A stretch of 34,117 nt of DNA from NCBI GenBank assembly GCA_013115135.1, contig JABANP010000542.1, positions 1-34,117 of the forward strand. Direction: 5' to 3'. The stretch is from Perkinsus olseni. Its lineage: Eukaryota; Perkinsozoa; Perkinsida; Perkinsidae. Position numbers and translations under genes: made by a program. Every line of letters starts with the position of its first letter. Position 1 is the stretch's first letter. Positions 1 through 9,825 of the stretch are shown here, piece after piece. The notes below the pieces were generated by a model. It was not told the DNA's origin and searched no databases. It saw only the letters and a program-made list of their open reading frames with translations.

Positions 1-147
1 CTAAACGGCAGGCGCGTTATGCAGCGTGCGTGTGTTGATGCGTGCGGATCGTTGTGCAGCATATCTTCCTCGCGAAACGGTCGCTGCCACATTCAATAAG
101 AGAAAGTTTGTTGATCGAGTCGCAACAAGGGCACTATCTCAATTTAG
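1..147 (+). repeat. Split direct repeat A, copy 1
   Basis: These 147 bases recur without a visible mismatch at 4062-4208. The copy stops matching right after the bases aatttag at 141-147. Its left boundary is set by the window edge, so the repeat may be longer. In split-direct-repeat elements A1 marks the left end. Confidence 0.93.
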
Positions 148-483
148 AGAAGCATTATCCCTTAAGGAGGACTGACGCTCAAGATGAGCCCCTCAGTTCA
201 CCACGGGCGACGCGCGACACGGGCGCTTTGTCAGACCACACTCACCCGGCCAACTTTCGGACCCTAAATAGGCTTCCGGGGGAGGACGATGGGTGTGGCT
301 GGCAAGGCTCTCGCGGTCCCTTTCTCCTGCCAGGAGAGTTGTGGGGAGCGGGCTGTCACTGGCCCGCAAGGCCTGCAGTACAAGCGATGTGACATTACTG
401 TGCACGGCACGCGTCAAAGCACGCGACCGGCTCCTAGGCGTCGCGATTGCAGTAGCCGCAGTTACGTCTTGTGTAACCCCCGT

Positions 484-1659
484 ATGTCAGCCATGTCAGC
501 CATCAGCGAAGCCGATGCTGCCAGTATCGCCAGCGAAGTCGCTCAAGGGCCAGCGGACGTCATCGTTCAGCCCGCGGAGTTCGCGGTCAATGCGGGCGCT
601 AACCCCGCCGGCAGGGGAGATCACAACGGTGATCACATAGCGGGAGGCGCTGACAACGCAGCAGTTGGTTTGGTCCCTAACGCCGAGGCTGTGCTGCCTG
701 CCAAGGTCGTCGACTTCGTCTTGAAGTTGACTCCTGAAGCCCAAAACGACGTCTCCGGCGTGTTGGTTCGCCAAGGCATGACTAGTCCAGAGCTACTTCA
801 GGAGTTGGGCGACGCCAAACCGCTGGCATCCCACTTACGCAACCCCGTCAACGTTTACGCCTTGAAGGCAATCGGCCGCCTCTATACTGCCAAAGCAAAG
901 GACGCCGAGGCCGGGGTGAACTCAGCTCAAGTGACGGACTCGATGATGCAGAAGTGGTTGAGCGAGTTCGAAGCTAAGCACGGGGCTCGCGTCCCGGCGC
1001 GCTGGTTGGTGTCTACTAAAGTTATGGGCCGGCTCAAGAAGGACGAGCATGTCCGCGAAGAAGAATGTGCATACGTGGCCGGGTCCAAGGCGGTCAAGCG
1101 TAAGGTCAAGTTTGACTTCGAGTCCGGAGACATCGAGGTCGACGAGTCGACTGGCGCTGACACAAGCCTCTCTTTTCCTGCAGCGGCCCTGCTCATGAAC
1201 ATCCACCGCTGGCTCATGTCAATGTGCATAATGCAAAAGATCAGCCCAGCTTATGCTATGATGTACATCATGAGGTTGCTCGACGCGTCCCAAACGGCCA
1301 ATCTCAGCACACTCCGAGAGTTGGACGCTGAGCTGCGACTGGAGGCGATTAATCGTCCAGAGGTATTGGGCCAGCAGCTCGTCTTCGAGAATTCTGACGT
1401 GGTTACCCGTCACCGCGAGGCAGGTCGTGCCTTGGTGTCTGTGCTCCAAAACCGTCGCCCCGGTATGAATGGTCATCAAGGGAACGGAAGCAGAGTCCAG
1501 GTCTGTAAGCAATTCCAGCGCAACGGCCGCTGCTCCTACGGCAACAACTGTATCTACCGTCATGCCGATACGAGTCAGGGAGGTGCCAGAGGTCGGAGTC
1601 ACACTGGTGGCACGAATCGCAAGAACCAAGGTGGCCACACCCCGAGTAAGTCGGATTAG
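484..1659 (+). CDS. Gag-like protein with C-terminal CCCH zinc finger (retroelement)
   Basis: An uninterrupted frame of 391 residues from the ATG at 484; an in-frame ATG at 289 would add 65 residues, but the low-complexity leader argues for the later start. Near the C-terminus, at 1504-1563, there is a single CCCH finger of spacing C-x8-C-x5-C-x3-H, followed by a Gly/Arg/Asn-rich basic tail. The middle is helical and acidic. Its place just inside repeat A1 and upstream of the RT matches a gag or nucleic-acid-binding ORF. A CCCH finger instead of the usual CCHC knuckle is uncommon for gag proteins. It probably packages element RNA; this role is inferred from position and the finger only. Confidence 0.72.
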   Translation: MSAMSAISEADAASIASEVAQGPADVIVQPAEFAVNAGANPAGRGDHNGDHIAGGADNAAVGLVPNAEAVLPAKVVDFVLKLTPEAQNDVSGVLVRQGMTSPELLQELGDAKPLASHLRNPVNVYALKAIGRLYTAKAKDAEAGVNSAQVTDSMMQKWLSEFEAKHGARVPARWLVSTKVMGRLKKDEHVREEECAYVAGSKAVKRKVKFDFESGDIEVDESTGADTSLSFPAAALLMNIHRWLMSMCIMQKISPAYAMMYIMRLLDASQTANLSTLRELDAELRLEAINRPEVLGQQLVFENSDVVTRHREAGRALVSVLQNRRPGMNGHQGNGSRVQVCKQFQRNGRCSYGNNCIYRHADTSQGGARGRSHTGGTNRKNQGGHTPSKSD

Positions 1660-1887
1660 GCGAGCTCGATTACAGGGTGTCATGCCTCCGGCCATGCGTA
1701 CCCAGGCTAGCTCTCTGACTGCGGTGGTGGTACAACAATTTGCGAGGCGAAAGCGCGACTCAGTTTTGTTCTTTGCTAGTGAGTGAGTCGAATGAGTTTT
1801 TCACTGAGATAGTAATGCTTAAATAGTTGCGTTCGTCAGTCTCGGCTTCAACGCGCGACAACCACGCATAGCTACTCGCCTCCGCAG

Positions 1888-3186
1888 GTGGAAGTGGAGA
1901 CTGCAGCGCTGGGAGAGAGCCTAAGAGAGAGCACCGCAATGGACCACGACCAAAAGTCCAAGCAATCGGAGAGAGAACACCACATGAAGCGGCGGCGGCA
2001 TACGAACGAGCACTCAAGAGTGCAGTTCAGGAAAGTCACGAAAGCCTGGAAGGCGACTTGTTTGACGACAAGAATTACAAGGACGGCGGAGCTGGAGTCC
2101 TTCCGGGTCAAGACCTCCCACACGAGGATAAACAAGATCGCGTGGGCCGCCTGGTGGCAAAAACGTTGTGGGAAGCCGCCTCGAGCTCCGGATTCGCCGC
2201 GGCGCTCCGTTCGGTTAATGGGGCTCCTACAGACAGCCAAGTGAAGACTCTGCAACGGACTTCGAGCGAGGCTGCTGAAGACGCCAGAAAACGACTGTAT
2301 CAGCTGTTGGGCGCAACAGAGTCCTCCGGGCGTGCACAGAATCAAGTGGACGGCGCATTGCTGGCGGCAGTAATGCGGGAGCTTGGCGTGGAGGATGCCA
2401 ATTTCGCAGAGCTGCTGCGCGATAACGGAGGCCTACCTGTGGGCATTTCGAAGGAGATTCGCGCTAGTCCATTGTACCCGAGATATAACAAGAAGGTGCA
2501 CGATCCATTTGAGGCAATCCCCTTCGCGCAACACCGGAACTACAAGACGATGTACGGCGAGGGGATCCGAGGGCAGGTGGCACAGGTCATTAAAGAAGAA
2601 GAGTCCCGTCGGTTCATAAGGCGCCTGACTCGGCAGGGAGGCCCTCGACCCGCGCAGGACCTATGTGCGACGAGGGGTGGTGCCCAAAAAGGACGGAGGT
2701 GTACGGGTGGTGGATGATTATAGAAGATCCAATACTAACCTCCGGGCGGCCGTACCGAACACCATCTGCTTACCGACTACAGCAAACACTAGAAGACTCA
2801 TCGGTGAGCTCCAGGACGCATACCCGGCTAGAAAATGGATGATATTCGAGATTGACCTGCAGAGCGCGTACCGCGCTTAGGCGGTGGATCCGGCGGAGAG
2901 GGTGCATCTTTGCTTTAGCCACGAAGATGAATCCGGCTCTACCTACTACTACGAGAATTGCACCATGCCCTTTGGTCTAGTGGCATCCGGGTTCTGGTTC
3001 GTACGCTATGCAACAGCGGTGCAGAAATGTATACGGACGATGCTGCGATCCTGGCTCCCCGAAGATAGTGCCTGTGGTCTGCAGTATGTCGACGATGGAA
3101 TGTGGGTGGTCGATTCTGCATTCTCATCGCCGTTCGGAAGCGACAAGGCACAATGCTTACAGACGTCAAAGAAAAGCAGCCACTAA
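1888..3186 (+). pseudogene. Reverse transcriptase of the YR retrotransposon, disrupted
   Basis: RT motifs are readable in pieces. The first part, to about 2635, is in one frame. The motif GVVPKKDGGVRVVDDYRRS (about 2674-2730) lies in a frame shifted by one base, with the shift near 2633-2640 in a short G run. Motif A (FEIDLQSAY) is followed by an in-frame TAG at 2878-2880, and the frame then continues through TMPFGL to the catalytic YVDD box at 3085-3096. Only about 30 residues follow YVDD before the stop at 3186. The RT thumb, RNase H and any methylase-like region are therefore not seen. No good ATG starts this frame, and the 1888-2050 part seems to switch frames as well. This copy is unlikely to make active RT. 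Confidence 0.8.
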
Positions 3187-3818
3187 CAGTTGCGCAGATG
3201 AGATTGGTTGTGACGAAGTGTGGCCAAAAGCACGGCAACATTTGCACCGCGATCCTACTTTGTACCTTCGCTCTACTGCGTAGTCGAGAGTGCCTTTCAC
3301 TCCGGTGTGATGAGATCCACTTTGAGAGAGTGGACGGTATGGATACGGCGAGGCTATTGGTTCGGCGCAGCAAGTGCGACCAGGTGTCAGCCGGTGTCGT
3401 GCTGAGAATCGGGTGCGCTATGAGTAGCACGGCGCAGCAGTGCAACGAGGACTTATGTGCGGTCCACTCGTTGTACGGATACATGTGTGACGGCTTCAGA
3501 TCTGGCAGATTATCACGCGATGGCTTAGTGTTCCCCAATCTGAAGTACGAAACCTTTCGCCAGAAGGTGCAATCAATCATCAAGAGCGCCGATAGAGCGG
3601 CTCGGCCGAAGACAACTTGGGGAACACACTCACTCCGCCGGTCGGGAGCACAGTGGCTATGGTTTTGTGGGGTAAGTACTTTCAGTATCTCGCAATATGG
3701 GCGTTGGTCGCTGCTCAACACGTTGGAAGCGAGTTATCTTCGCGGAGTCACAAAGGTGAATGAACACCGATATGCGTCCGCTATGCTCAAAGGCTATTAC
3801 ACGGGCCCACGCATGTGA
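3153..3818 (+). CDS. Tyrosine recombinase (integrase) of the YR retrotransposon
   Basis: A 221-residue open frame from the ATG at 3153, with no lesion seen. It carries the lambda-integrase-type catalytic set: the first Arg in LLRSRECLSL (R43), the H-x-x-R box HSLRRSGAQ (H159, R162), GRW (W185) and the nucleophile Tyr in EASYLRG (Y195). The GRW...Y spacing is as in DIRS-order recombinases. The enzyme would join a circular cDNA into the genome through a 3'-phosphotyrosine intermediate. The N-terminal SAM-like DNA-binding domain is short or missing. The frame starts only about 57 bases after the RT catalytic box and overlaps the RT frame, which suggests an internal deletion between the two domains. 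Confidence 0.85.
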   Translation: MLTDVKEKQPLTVAQMRLVVTKCGQKHGNICTAILLCTFALLRSRECLSLRCDEIHFERVDGMDTARLLVRRSKCDQVSAGVVLRIGCAMSSTAQQCNEDLCAVHSLYGYMCDGFRSGRLSRDGLVFPNLKYETFRQKVQSIIKSADRAARPKTTWGTHSLRRSGAQWLWFCGVSTFSISQYGRWSLLNTLEASYLRGVTKVNEHRYASAMLKGYYTGPRM

Positions 3819-3889
3819 TAATCTGTAGTTTGACGTATCTTTCGTTAACAACGATCTTCTCTGGCGTTCAACGGCACGGGTCTGGATTG

Positions 3890-4029
3890 GGGCGCAGGGC
3901 TCGCGGTCAGTGTTTGGGTGCACAGAAATACAATAACGGCACGACACCCTTTCAATGACCGTCGATCCCTCGGGATAGACTCCTCGAGTCTAACCCTCCA
4001 GACCCACGCGCCGAAGTGTGGTAATTTAA
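3890..4029 (+). repeat. Split direct repeat B, copy 1
   Basis: 140 bases starting gggcgcagggct and ending gtaatttaa, repeated without mismatch at 4226-4365. It contains a short inverted repeat (gactc...gagtc) near 3976-3990 that may be part of a recombination site. It lies 72 bases after the recombinase stop. Confidence 0.93.
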
Positions 4030-4061
4030 TCCAGGATAACTTGTTAGCCCCAGTTAAATTC

Positions 4062-4208
4062 CTAAACGGCAGGCGCGTTATGCAGCGTGCGTGTGTTGAT
4101 GCGTGCGGATCGTTGTGCAGCATATCTTCCTCGCGAAACGGTCGCTGCCACATTCAATAAGAGAAAGTTTGTTGATCGAGTCGCAACAAGGGCACTATCT
4201 CAATTTAG
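4062..4208 (+). repeat. Split direct repeat A, copy 2
   Basis: Identical by eye to 1-147. It sits between B1 and B2, 32 bases after B1 and 17 bases before B2, exactly as A2 does in split-direct-repeat retroelements. Confidence 0.93.
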
Positions 4209-4225
4209 CCCATCCCGCCACACCC

Positions 4226-4365
4226 GGGCGCAGGGCTCGCGGTCAGTGTTTGGGTGCACAGAAATACAATAACGGCACGACACCCTTTCAATGACCGTCG
4301 ATCCCTCGGGATAGACTCCTCGAGTCTAACCCTCCAGACCCACGCGCCGAAGTGTGGTAATTTAA
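4226..4365 (+). repeat. Split direct repeat B, copy 2 (right end of element)
   Basis: Identical by eye to 3890-4029. Matching stops after gtaatttaa at 4365, which marks the right end of the element. The following bases (cgtccggt) are host DNA. Confidence 0.93.
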
Positions 4366-6190
4366 CGTCCGGTCGTCGCCTGAGCCTCACCGTCGGCGAC
4401 TCTACCGCGTCGCGGTCGGCACTTTGAGATCGTGGCTATCGGAAGCTGATGATTGAGCGAACGTATGCACGATCTTGACAATGCACAGAGGGCGGAATTC
4501 GCGAAAACGACCGGAGTCGAACCACCGTGAGCTGACGATGCACATCATCGATCGGATTCCTTGTTTCCACTATGCTTCTCTCGGCTCATTCGAACACCCA
4601 GTAAACTTCGCGTCTACGCGTGAGTGCAGCACACCGAAAGTATCCCCCTGGCAGTCCCTTGAGCCAGGATCCGATAGGTCACTCATCTTTAACGCGACAC
4701 TTGCTAGAGATGTAACAACACTTCAACATGAAACTCATATTGAGGCATTCGTGCACTTTCCGGGAGGCTGTGTTCAACGTACTAACAAACTGCATCACTT
4801 GTGGGTCGCGTTCGATGGCGAGGAGGATCTGTAAGAAGCATGAGAGCCAGGCCAAGACCATTCACGGACTTATATCCATGAAAGGGCTGACTATGGCCAT
4901 AGCGTGTGATCGGTGGTCACGAACACGCACCTAATTAATGTCTCCTCTCCTCGAAGGAGTGTTCTTCCGGGGAGTGTTGCTGTGACGTCGACCGAAAATG
5001 TGATGAGTTTCACGTCTCTGATTCGATGCGATAGATCTGCGATGAAAATGCGGTGGAGATTTACAACAGCGAAATTTTGCAGAAGGGTTAGAGCTCACCT
5101 CAGGAAAGAGTCACGCTTCCACTCTTCCCTCAGTAGTTGGCCTCGGCTCACTGGGTCGCTTTTCGCAGGCTTCGTTCTATGAAGGTACATCGCAGGCGTG
5201 GCGACCCAAAACCACCGACGCCCCGTGAGCGCTCGTCGCGAATTCTCACAGAAAAGAGGTGCTCGCTGACCGGTCTACTCGGGTACGTTTAGCGGTGCAT
5301 TTCGAGCCCACCCAATCTCACTTGTGTGAAGTCTCACCGCTTTGTCGTGACTGGGAGTTGCGGCGTGCGATTGTCACAACAGACCTGCCACGATGAACTC
5401 TCGAGCATAACCGTATTCTTCTACCTGCGTGTCGGCGCTGGTGCTTGGTCTATGCCCCTATTCTTGCAACAGAATGTCTCTGTGTCACGTCCCTCCTGCA
5501 GAGACTGTTGATTCTGAGCACTGAGGCTGGATCGTCGACGCTGTCGTTTTTCGGTAGAGCTACGGTGAGCGTAGTCGGGGGCGACACTCGGCTTCTCATC
5601 GAGACTGAGTACGACCGTTTCTGGCTCGTCGAAGATCAGAGTTCTGCGGCGAACCAACATGGTAGTTTACACAATCTCCCGTCTTCTAGAACTATCCTCA
5701 TCAACAACGAGATACGACTTGGCGGCGTCACGAAGCATGTCGACCGTACCATCGGGGACGATTCGATACGGAGCCAATCGTGACATTGATAAATTACAGG
5801 GAACTGTTAATACGATATTAATAGGAGCAGGCGGACGCGAGCATAGACCTCTACGGTGATCTGTTCCAGCCTGCCACCAGCTATCCTAGTATGACATGCG
5901 TATACTCGCCGCTCTACATCTAATAGGCCTAGGGATGCTGAGATGGTTGTCCGTCCCCTACCAGCTCAGTCTAAGATTTCGCAGAGTTTGCATCTCTTGC
6001 GCACTTGCATTCTCTCAGCGCGATATGAACGCAGGCACATGAAACCACGACGAACCTGAGGGTTGAGCTGGGCTCGATTCAGCGTCTGAACAGACTTAAT
6101 TATTTGCTTAACGTGGCGGGCGTTCAACTGTCAGCTACTTCCGAAGCGGATAAATAGTTATTGATAGAAGAAGCATCGAAAGGAAGCAGT
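4366..6190. other. 1.8 kb stretch without a supported gene
   Basis: No frame here gives a recognisable protein on either strand. Short plus-strand frames near 4475-4834 and 5445-5783 show no family motif and no plausible splice partners. The only coding-like patch is on the minus strand at about 5421-5786 and is listed separately. The upstream and untranslated region of the RRM gene probably occupies the last few hundred bases. Confidence 0.5.
5421..5786 (-). pseudogene. Weak, possibly broken reading frame of unknown product
   Basis: Reading leftwards from an ATG at 5786, 39 codons run to TAA at 5667-5669. The same frame then continues open, after a few codons, to 5421. The two parts have gene-like composition: charged, with segments such as AAKSYLVVDED and TLIFDEPETVVLSLDE. 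The single stop could be a lesion in a dead gene, or two unrelated short frames may happen to be in register. No splice pair that removes the stop was convincing. No family was recognised, and this entry is tentative. Confidence 0.25.
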
Positions 6191-7200
6191 ATGGCATCGC
6201 AGGAAAAGTGTGTTTATGTTGGTAATCTGGATTGGACGGTAAGTCGACGTCGGAAGCATCGATGGCATCATTACCGCCATCATCCTTCTCAGACTACCGA
6301 GGATGAACTCGGTGATTACATGGGAAAAGTGGGGGATGTTGTGTCGGTTCAGATTTTAACCAGACACGACGGCAAATCGAAAGGCTGCGGGTAGGAAGGA
6401 TAACATCTCTCTTTTCGACAGGGTTCTCCTCGTCATGGTTGTCAAATATCAGAATCGTGGAGTTCAAGGCAACTGAATCGGTAGCCAAGGCTATTGAGAC
6501 TCTAAATGATACTCGGTTGGGCGAGAGGCAAATCTTCGTAAGAGAAGATCGTGGCCCAGTAAAACCGAGAGATGTTGACTCTGACACCAGTGAGAAGACA
6601 AGTGCCTGCTGAAGGCGTTCAGCAGTTGCGTTCAGGCTCATATCGCGGTGGTAAAGGAAAGGGTAAAGGCAAAGGAAAGGGTAAAGGGAAGGGTTATTGG
6701 GATTGGGGATATGATTGGGGATTCCGTAAGTCAAGGATGATCCTTCTGGATTGATCGGCATGTCATCTTTTCAGCTGGCAAGGGTAAGGGTTTTAAAGGC
6801 TATAAAGGTAAAGGTGGACTCAGACCACTTCGTGTTGGCCCTCGTGATAAAGGAAGGCTCATCTATGTCGGCAATGTGAAACAGATTATTATCGTATGGG
6901 CGATGGTAGTTATACTTCACCCCCTGATCAGTTACCATGGAGGACAGCTTGGCAAGATCTTAAAGATCTCTTCCGTGAATGCGGTGAAGTCATTCGTGTC
7001 GACATTGCCGAGGGTTGGGATGGTCGCTCTAAAGGCTTCGCTACTGTCCTCTTCGAAGAAGCCGAAGGCGCTGCTAAGGCTATTGGTAATAGAGTAGTCT
7101 CCTCACGCCGCGTCTCACCATGTCTCGACTTTCAGAGCAGTATAACGAGTACGAATTCCAAGGCCGTAAGTTGCTCGTTCGTGAGGATCAGTTCGTATGA
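6191..7200 (+). CDS. Two-RRM RNA-binding protein with Gly-Lys repeat linker
   Basis: Spliced exons are 6191-6238, 6293-6390, 6453-6558, 6623-6725, 6775-6875, 6932-7085 and 7136-7200. Together they give 675 nt and 224 residues, with every junction in phase. RRM1 has RNP2 VYVGNL near residue 7 and RNP1 KGCGIVEF. RRM2 has LIYVGNL and KGFATVLF. Between them lies an uninterrupted GK repeat, then aromatic WDWGYDWG and another GKGKGFKGYKGKG run. Such proteins bind single-stranded RNA or G-rich DNA (SR-like and Gbp2-like proteins share this form), so a role in mRNA processing or export is likely. The six introns are 49-64 nt. The basic linker could add sequence-independent nucleic-acid binding. The exact ortholog is not assigned. 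Confidence 0.9.
6647..6694 (+). repeat. Gly-Lys coding microrepeat
   Basis: Sixteen codons alternate ggN with aaa/aag to encode a GK tract inside the linker of the two-RRM protein. Third-position variation shows selection on the peptide and not a simple DNA slippage repeat. Confidence 0.9.
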
Positions 7201-7832
7201 AGTCAGTCAGTCTCAGTCTATACCACATATCCGCCGTAACCTAGTTTTAATAGCTTTGTAATCCCTCATTATAGCATCTTACGGATGCGGTCATGAGAAG
7301 GTGAAAGCAGCAGCAGCAGTAGCCTCGGCTGATGTTGGTCGCTCGAATACGCATACTGGCAGGGTATCCGCCGCAATGTTCACTGGAGTTTATCAAAACC
7401 TCGATAGCTACATCGTTGTCAATCAGAGGGGTTTATACAGGGCGATACTAGGTGAAGTACACTTGGGAGCCTTCGTCCTCTTCGTCACAGCCTAAACTGA
7501 TCCCCCAGTACGTCGGTGCTAGTCTAAGCCGTACTGTCGGCGTTGGGCTTCTAACTCACACACACTCGTTGATCACATATTAAACGTCTGAACATAAGAC
7601 TTCACTACATACGCGAATGTTCGTCGAAGTGCAAGATGAAGGACAGTATGGGCTGTTCAGAAACTTGTCAAAAAAGAAGAGAGAACGTCGTCACGAAAAG
7701 TGCTCCGAGAGATTATTGGGAACTCCGATCACATCTTGAAGACCAGCTGATTCTTCATCTTCCACGGGATAACGCATATCCACAGAACGCAACAATGTGA
7801 GGTAGGGAGTGCATCATGGGGGGGCACTCTCG
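7201..7832. other. Intergenic, convergent gene ends
   Basis: About 630 bases between the stop of the plus-strand RRM gene and the stop of the minus-strand acetyltransferase gene. It contains an AGC triplet run at 7305-7320 and a short frame (7301-7495) with no family signal and no ATG. Presumably 3' untranslated and spacer DNA. Confidence 0.5.
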
Positions 7833-8605
7833 TCACAGCTGCAATACACGACAGGGATTTCCACCGGCAACGACTCGCGGTGGGATGTCCTGATGATAAG
7901 CTTACTGAAGGAAGGAAGGGTACCACCCTCCATCCCTCACCTTAGTGACGACACTGCCAGGTTGTACGACACAACCGTCGCCAATGGTAACACCAGACAT
8001 TACTAGTGTACCCGAGCCCAGACTAACGTTATTTCCTATCTTAATGGGGCTGCCGAACATGGTCCACGTGCCTCGCGCAGAGGCCGCGCGCCTACGCAGG
8101 GCAGTCGAGAAGGCGCATTACGACGGACTTCTTACGGATGATCCGCAGCATAGAGGTGAACGCCATGACCGAAATTTACCTGAAATGATCAATGATTGAA
8201 GGGAAGACGACAGGGGCGTCGTCGTCTTGCATTGTTCCCTATCTCCACTGAGGAAGCATCTAGGATGACCAGCTTTGGCTCGGCCACGAAGAAGTCACCA
8301 ATGGTAATATTAAAACCAAAATCACAGCGGAATGGGGGCTCAATCTCTGGCCGATTTCCGCAAACTCCGAGAAGTTCTACAAACACGCATGTAGGAAGTG
8401 CCCACTGAGGCTGTCCGAGCTCACCTCGCAGTATTTTCTCCCTACGACAGTCGTCATCTTCTGAATTCGAAAATTGATCGGTTGCATTATAACGCTTGCA
8501 CAGCTCCTTGGCTCGCGTGTACCACTGTCGGAATAAATCTGCCTCCAACTTGAAGAGCTTGCCACTCCTCATGAGTGTTAAATACTCTTCTTTAGATGCA
8601 TTCAT
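7833..8605 (-). CDS. Maltose/galactoside O-acetyltransferase-like protein, copy 1
   Basis: Exons, in reading order, are 8605-8425, 8376-8231, 8179-8136, 8091-7941 and 7889-7833: 579 nt, 192 residues. The N-terminal helical part ends in RYNAT, as in bacterial Maa. Then come IEPPFRCDFGFN and IGDFF, left-handed beta-helix hexapeptide turns, and the acetyl-CoA-binding C-terminal turn VVAGGNPCRV. The catalytic His of this family is present in LYAADHP (H123). The enzyme would transfer acetyl from acetyl-CoA to a sugar hydroxyl. The second intron (8180-8230) begins with GC instead of GT; the others are GT-AG. It is the most diverged of the three copies. The start at 8605 aligns best with the starts of the other two. 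Confidence 0.88.
8180..8230 (-). other. GC-AG intron in acetyltransferase copy 1
   Basis: The 51-base intron reads gcaaga...tttcag. The donor dinucleotide is GC at a position where copy 2 has GT in the homologous intron. Splicing here restores the IGNN-VNFGHGVHLY junction that matches the family. Confidence 0.75.
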
Positions 8606-8718
8606 TGAATTACGAGGATAATTCTGCGGGCATTCGTATGAATACAAGCTCAACATTCCATAGGAAAAAGAAACCACAAAAATAGCGATCCAACTAACAT
8701 GTCAACAAGCCAGGCAGC

Positions 8719-9570
8719 CTAGCTGATGTCGTTGTCCGCAAGAAACCTCTTCTCCTCTTCAGTGGGCTCCTCAGGCGCTTCTCTGATCGCCTTACACGGG
8801 TTGCCCGCGGCAATCATACCATCAGGGATGTCCTGACTAAGCCTGTGAACGGGCATCAGCCGATGCTGCATCACCTTAGTCACGACGCTGCCAGCTCCAA
8901 TTATACAGCCTGTCCCAATGGTGACCCCAGGGAGTACGACAGTACGGCCTCCGATCCATACATCATCGCCTATCGTGATGGGCGCACCATCTTCTATGAA
9001 GTGGGTACGGGCAGACACCGCACGTCTGAGGCTTAATTCGAATATTGGCATTCACTGAGCATCCTCCCAGCGAACTCACGGATGGTCCACCGCGTATAGA
9101 TGCACACCAGGCCCAAAGAAAACCTGAATGTGAGAGGATCGAACCCGGGTCGTCCACAGGCGACTGAGCACACATTGTTGCCTATCCGCACAGGGCAAGC
9201 ATCCAGTATGACTAGGTCGTAGTTGGCGTAAAAGCCATCACCGATATGTGTGTTGAAGGCGTAGTCGCAGCGGAAAGGAGGCTCGATGAAAGCACCTTTG
9301 CCGCAGGAGCCGAGAGCATCTGCGAGGAGATGCTCATAGACGGATTAAGGGAATGATGAGATTTCGCACGTAAGAGTCAACAATACCTTTCAGAAGGCGC
9401 TCCCTGACCTGGATGAAATCAGGAGCATCATCATCAGTTGCGTTGTACTCCCTACACCACTTCTTCGCTTTTGCTCTAAGCCGTATGAGTCCCTCCTTCA
9501 TAGGTAAATAGAGCTCCCCGCGAGTCATGCGCTCCCGGTTATCCTCGTCAGAGATGATCTTCAATGACAT
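8719..9570 (-). CDS. Maltose/galactoside O-acetyltransferase-like protein, copy 2
   Basis: Exons are 9570-9387, 9319-9174, 9123-9080, 9031-8875 and 8832-8719: 645 nt, 214 residues, all in phase. It carries REYNATDDD, FIEPPFRCDYAFN, IGDGFYANYDLVILD, the catalytic His in LYAVDHP (H124), IGDDVWIGG and GAGSVVTK. The C-terminal turn AAGNPCKAI is followed by a 21-residue acidic tail that is longer than in bacterial homologs. Hexapeptide trimer formation is expected for the family. The last intron is 42 nt, a multiple of three, so the frame stays open through it; splicing is supported by the same position in both neighbours. It has the most complete coding sequence of the three copies. Confidence 0.9.
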
Positions 9571-9825
9571 CTATAAAATGCGACTGATTAACCAACTGAA
9601 TGGTCCTCTATTGAGCGTTGGCTCTTGCCGGGAGGCCCAGTAACCACCACGATCACGACAGCTGACCGACCCAGAGTGGCAGACACGTCATGGCTTATCG
9701 ATCCTACTGCCTCTAATTACCTCCAACGAAAGGCAGTGGCGGTCCTCAAACTTAATAACAACCATAGAATGAACTGCGTACACGGGTGAATGTCAAACCA
9801 CTGACTTCGCCGTTTCAAGTGCACC

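Larger units (their letters stand above)
1..4365 (+). mobile_element. Tyrosine-recombinase retrotransposon with split direct repeats (Ngaro/PAT-like layout)
   Basis: The segment has the order A1 (1-147), gag-like frame, reverse transcriptase, tyrosine recombinase, B1 (3890-4029), A2 (4062-4208), B2 (4226-4365). By eye A1 and A2 are identical over 147 bases, and B1 and B2 over 140 bases. This A1-coding-B1-A2-B2 arrangement is known from Ngaro- and PAT-like members of the DIRS order. Those elements integrate through a circular intermediate using a tyrosine recombinase instead of a DDE integrase. The window begins inside or at A1, so the true left end may lie upstream; about 32 bases precede A2 inside the element. 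The RT is broken and the RT-to-recombinase junction is abrupt, so this copy is probably non-autonomous although its repeats look fresh. Confidence 0.85.

Noticed and set aside
2630..2645. Programmed +1 frameshift in the RT, by analogy with perkinsid mitochondrial genes
   Set aside because: That mechanism is known for mitochondrial cox1, not for nuclear elements, and a nearby stop codon plus missing RNase H favour simple decay.
2939..3721. Long minus-strand open frame (260 codons)
   Set aside because: It is antisense to the RT and recombinase, has no motif, and mirrors their codon pattern.
4505..4535. tRNA-like gagtcgaacc
   Set aside because: The stem bases around the loop do not pair and no anticodon or D arm is in range.
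9125..9175. tRNA-like T-arm (cgaacccggg) on the minus strand
   Set aside because: It lies in an intron of acetyltransferase copy 2; the flanking bases do not form a T stem or a cloverleaf.
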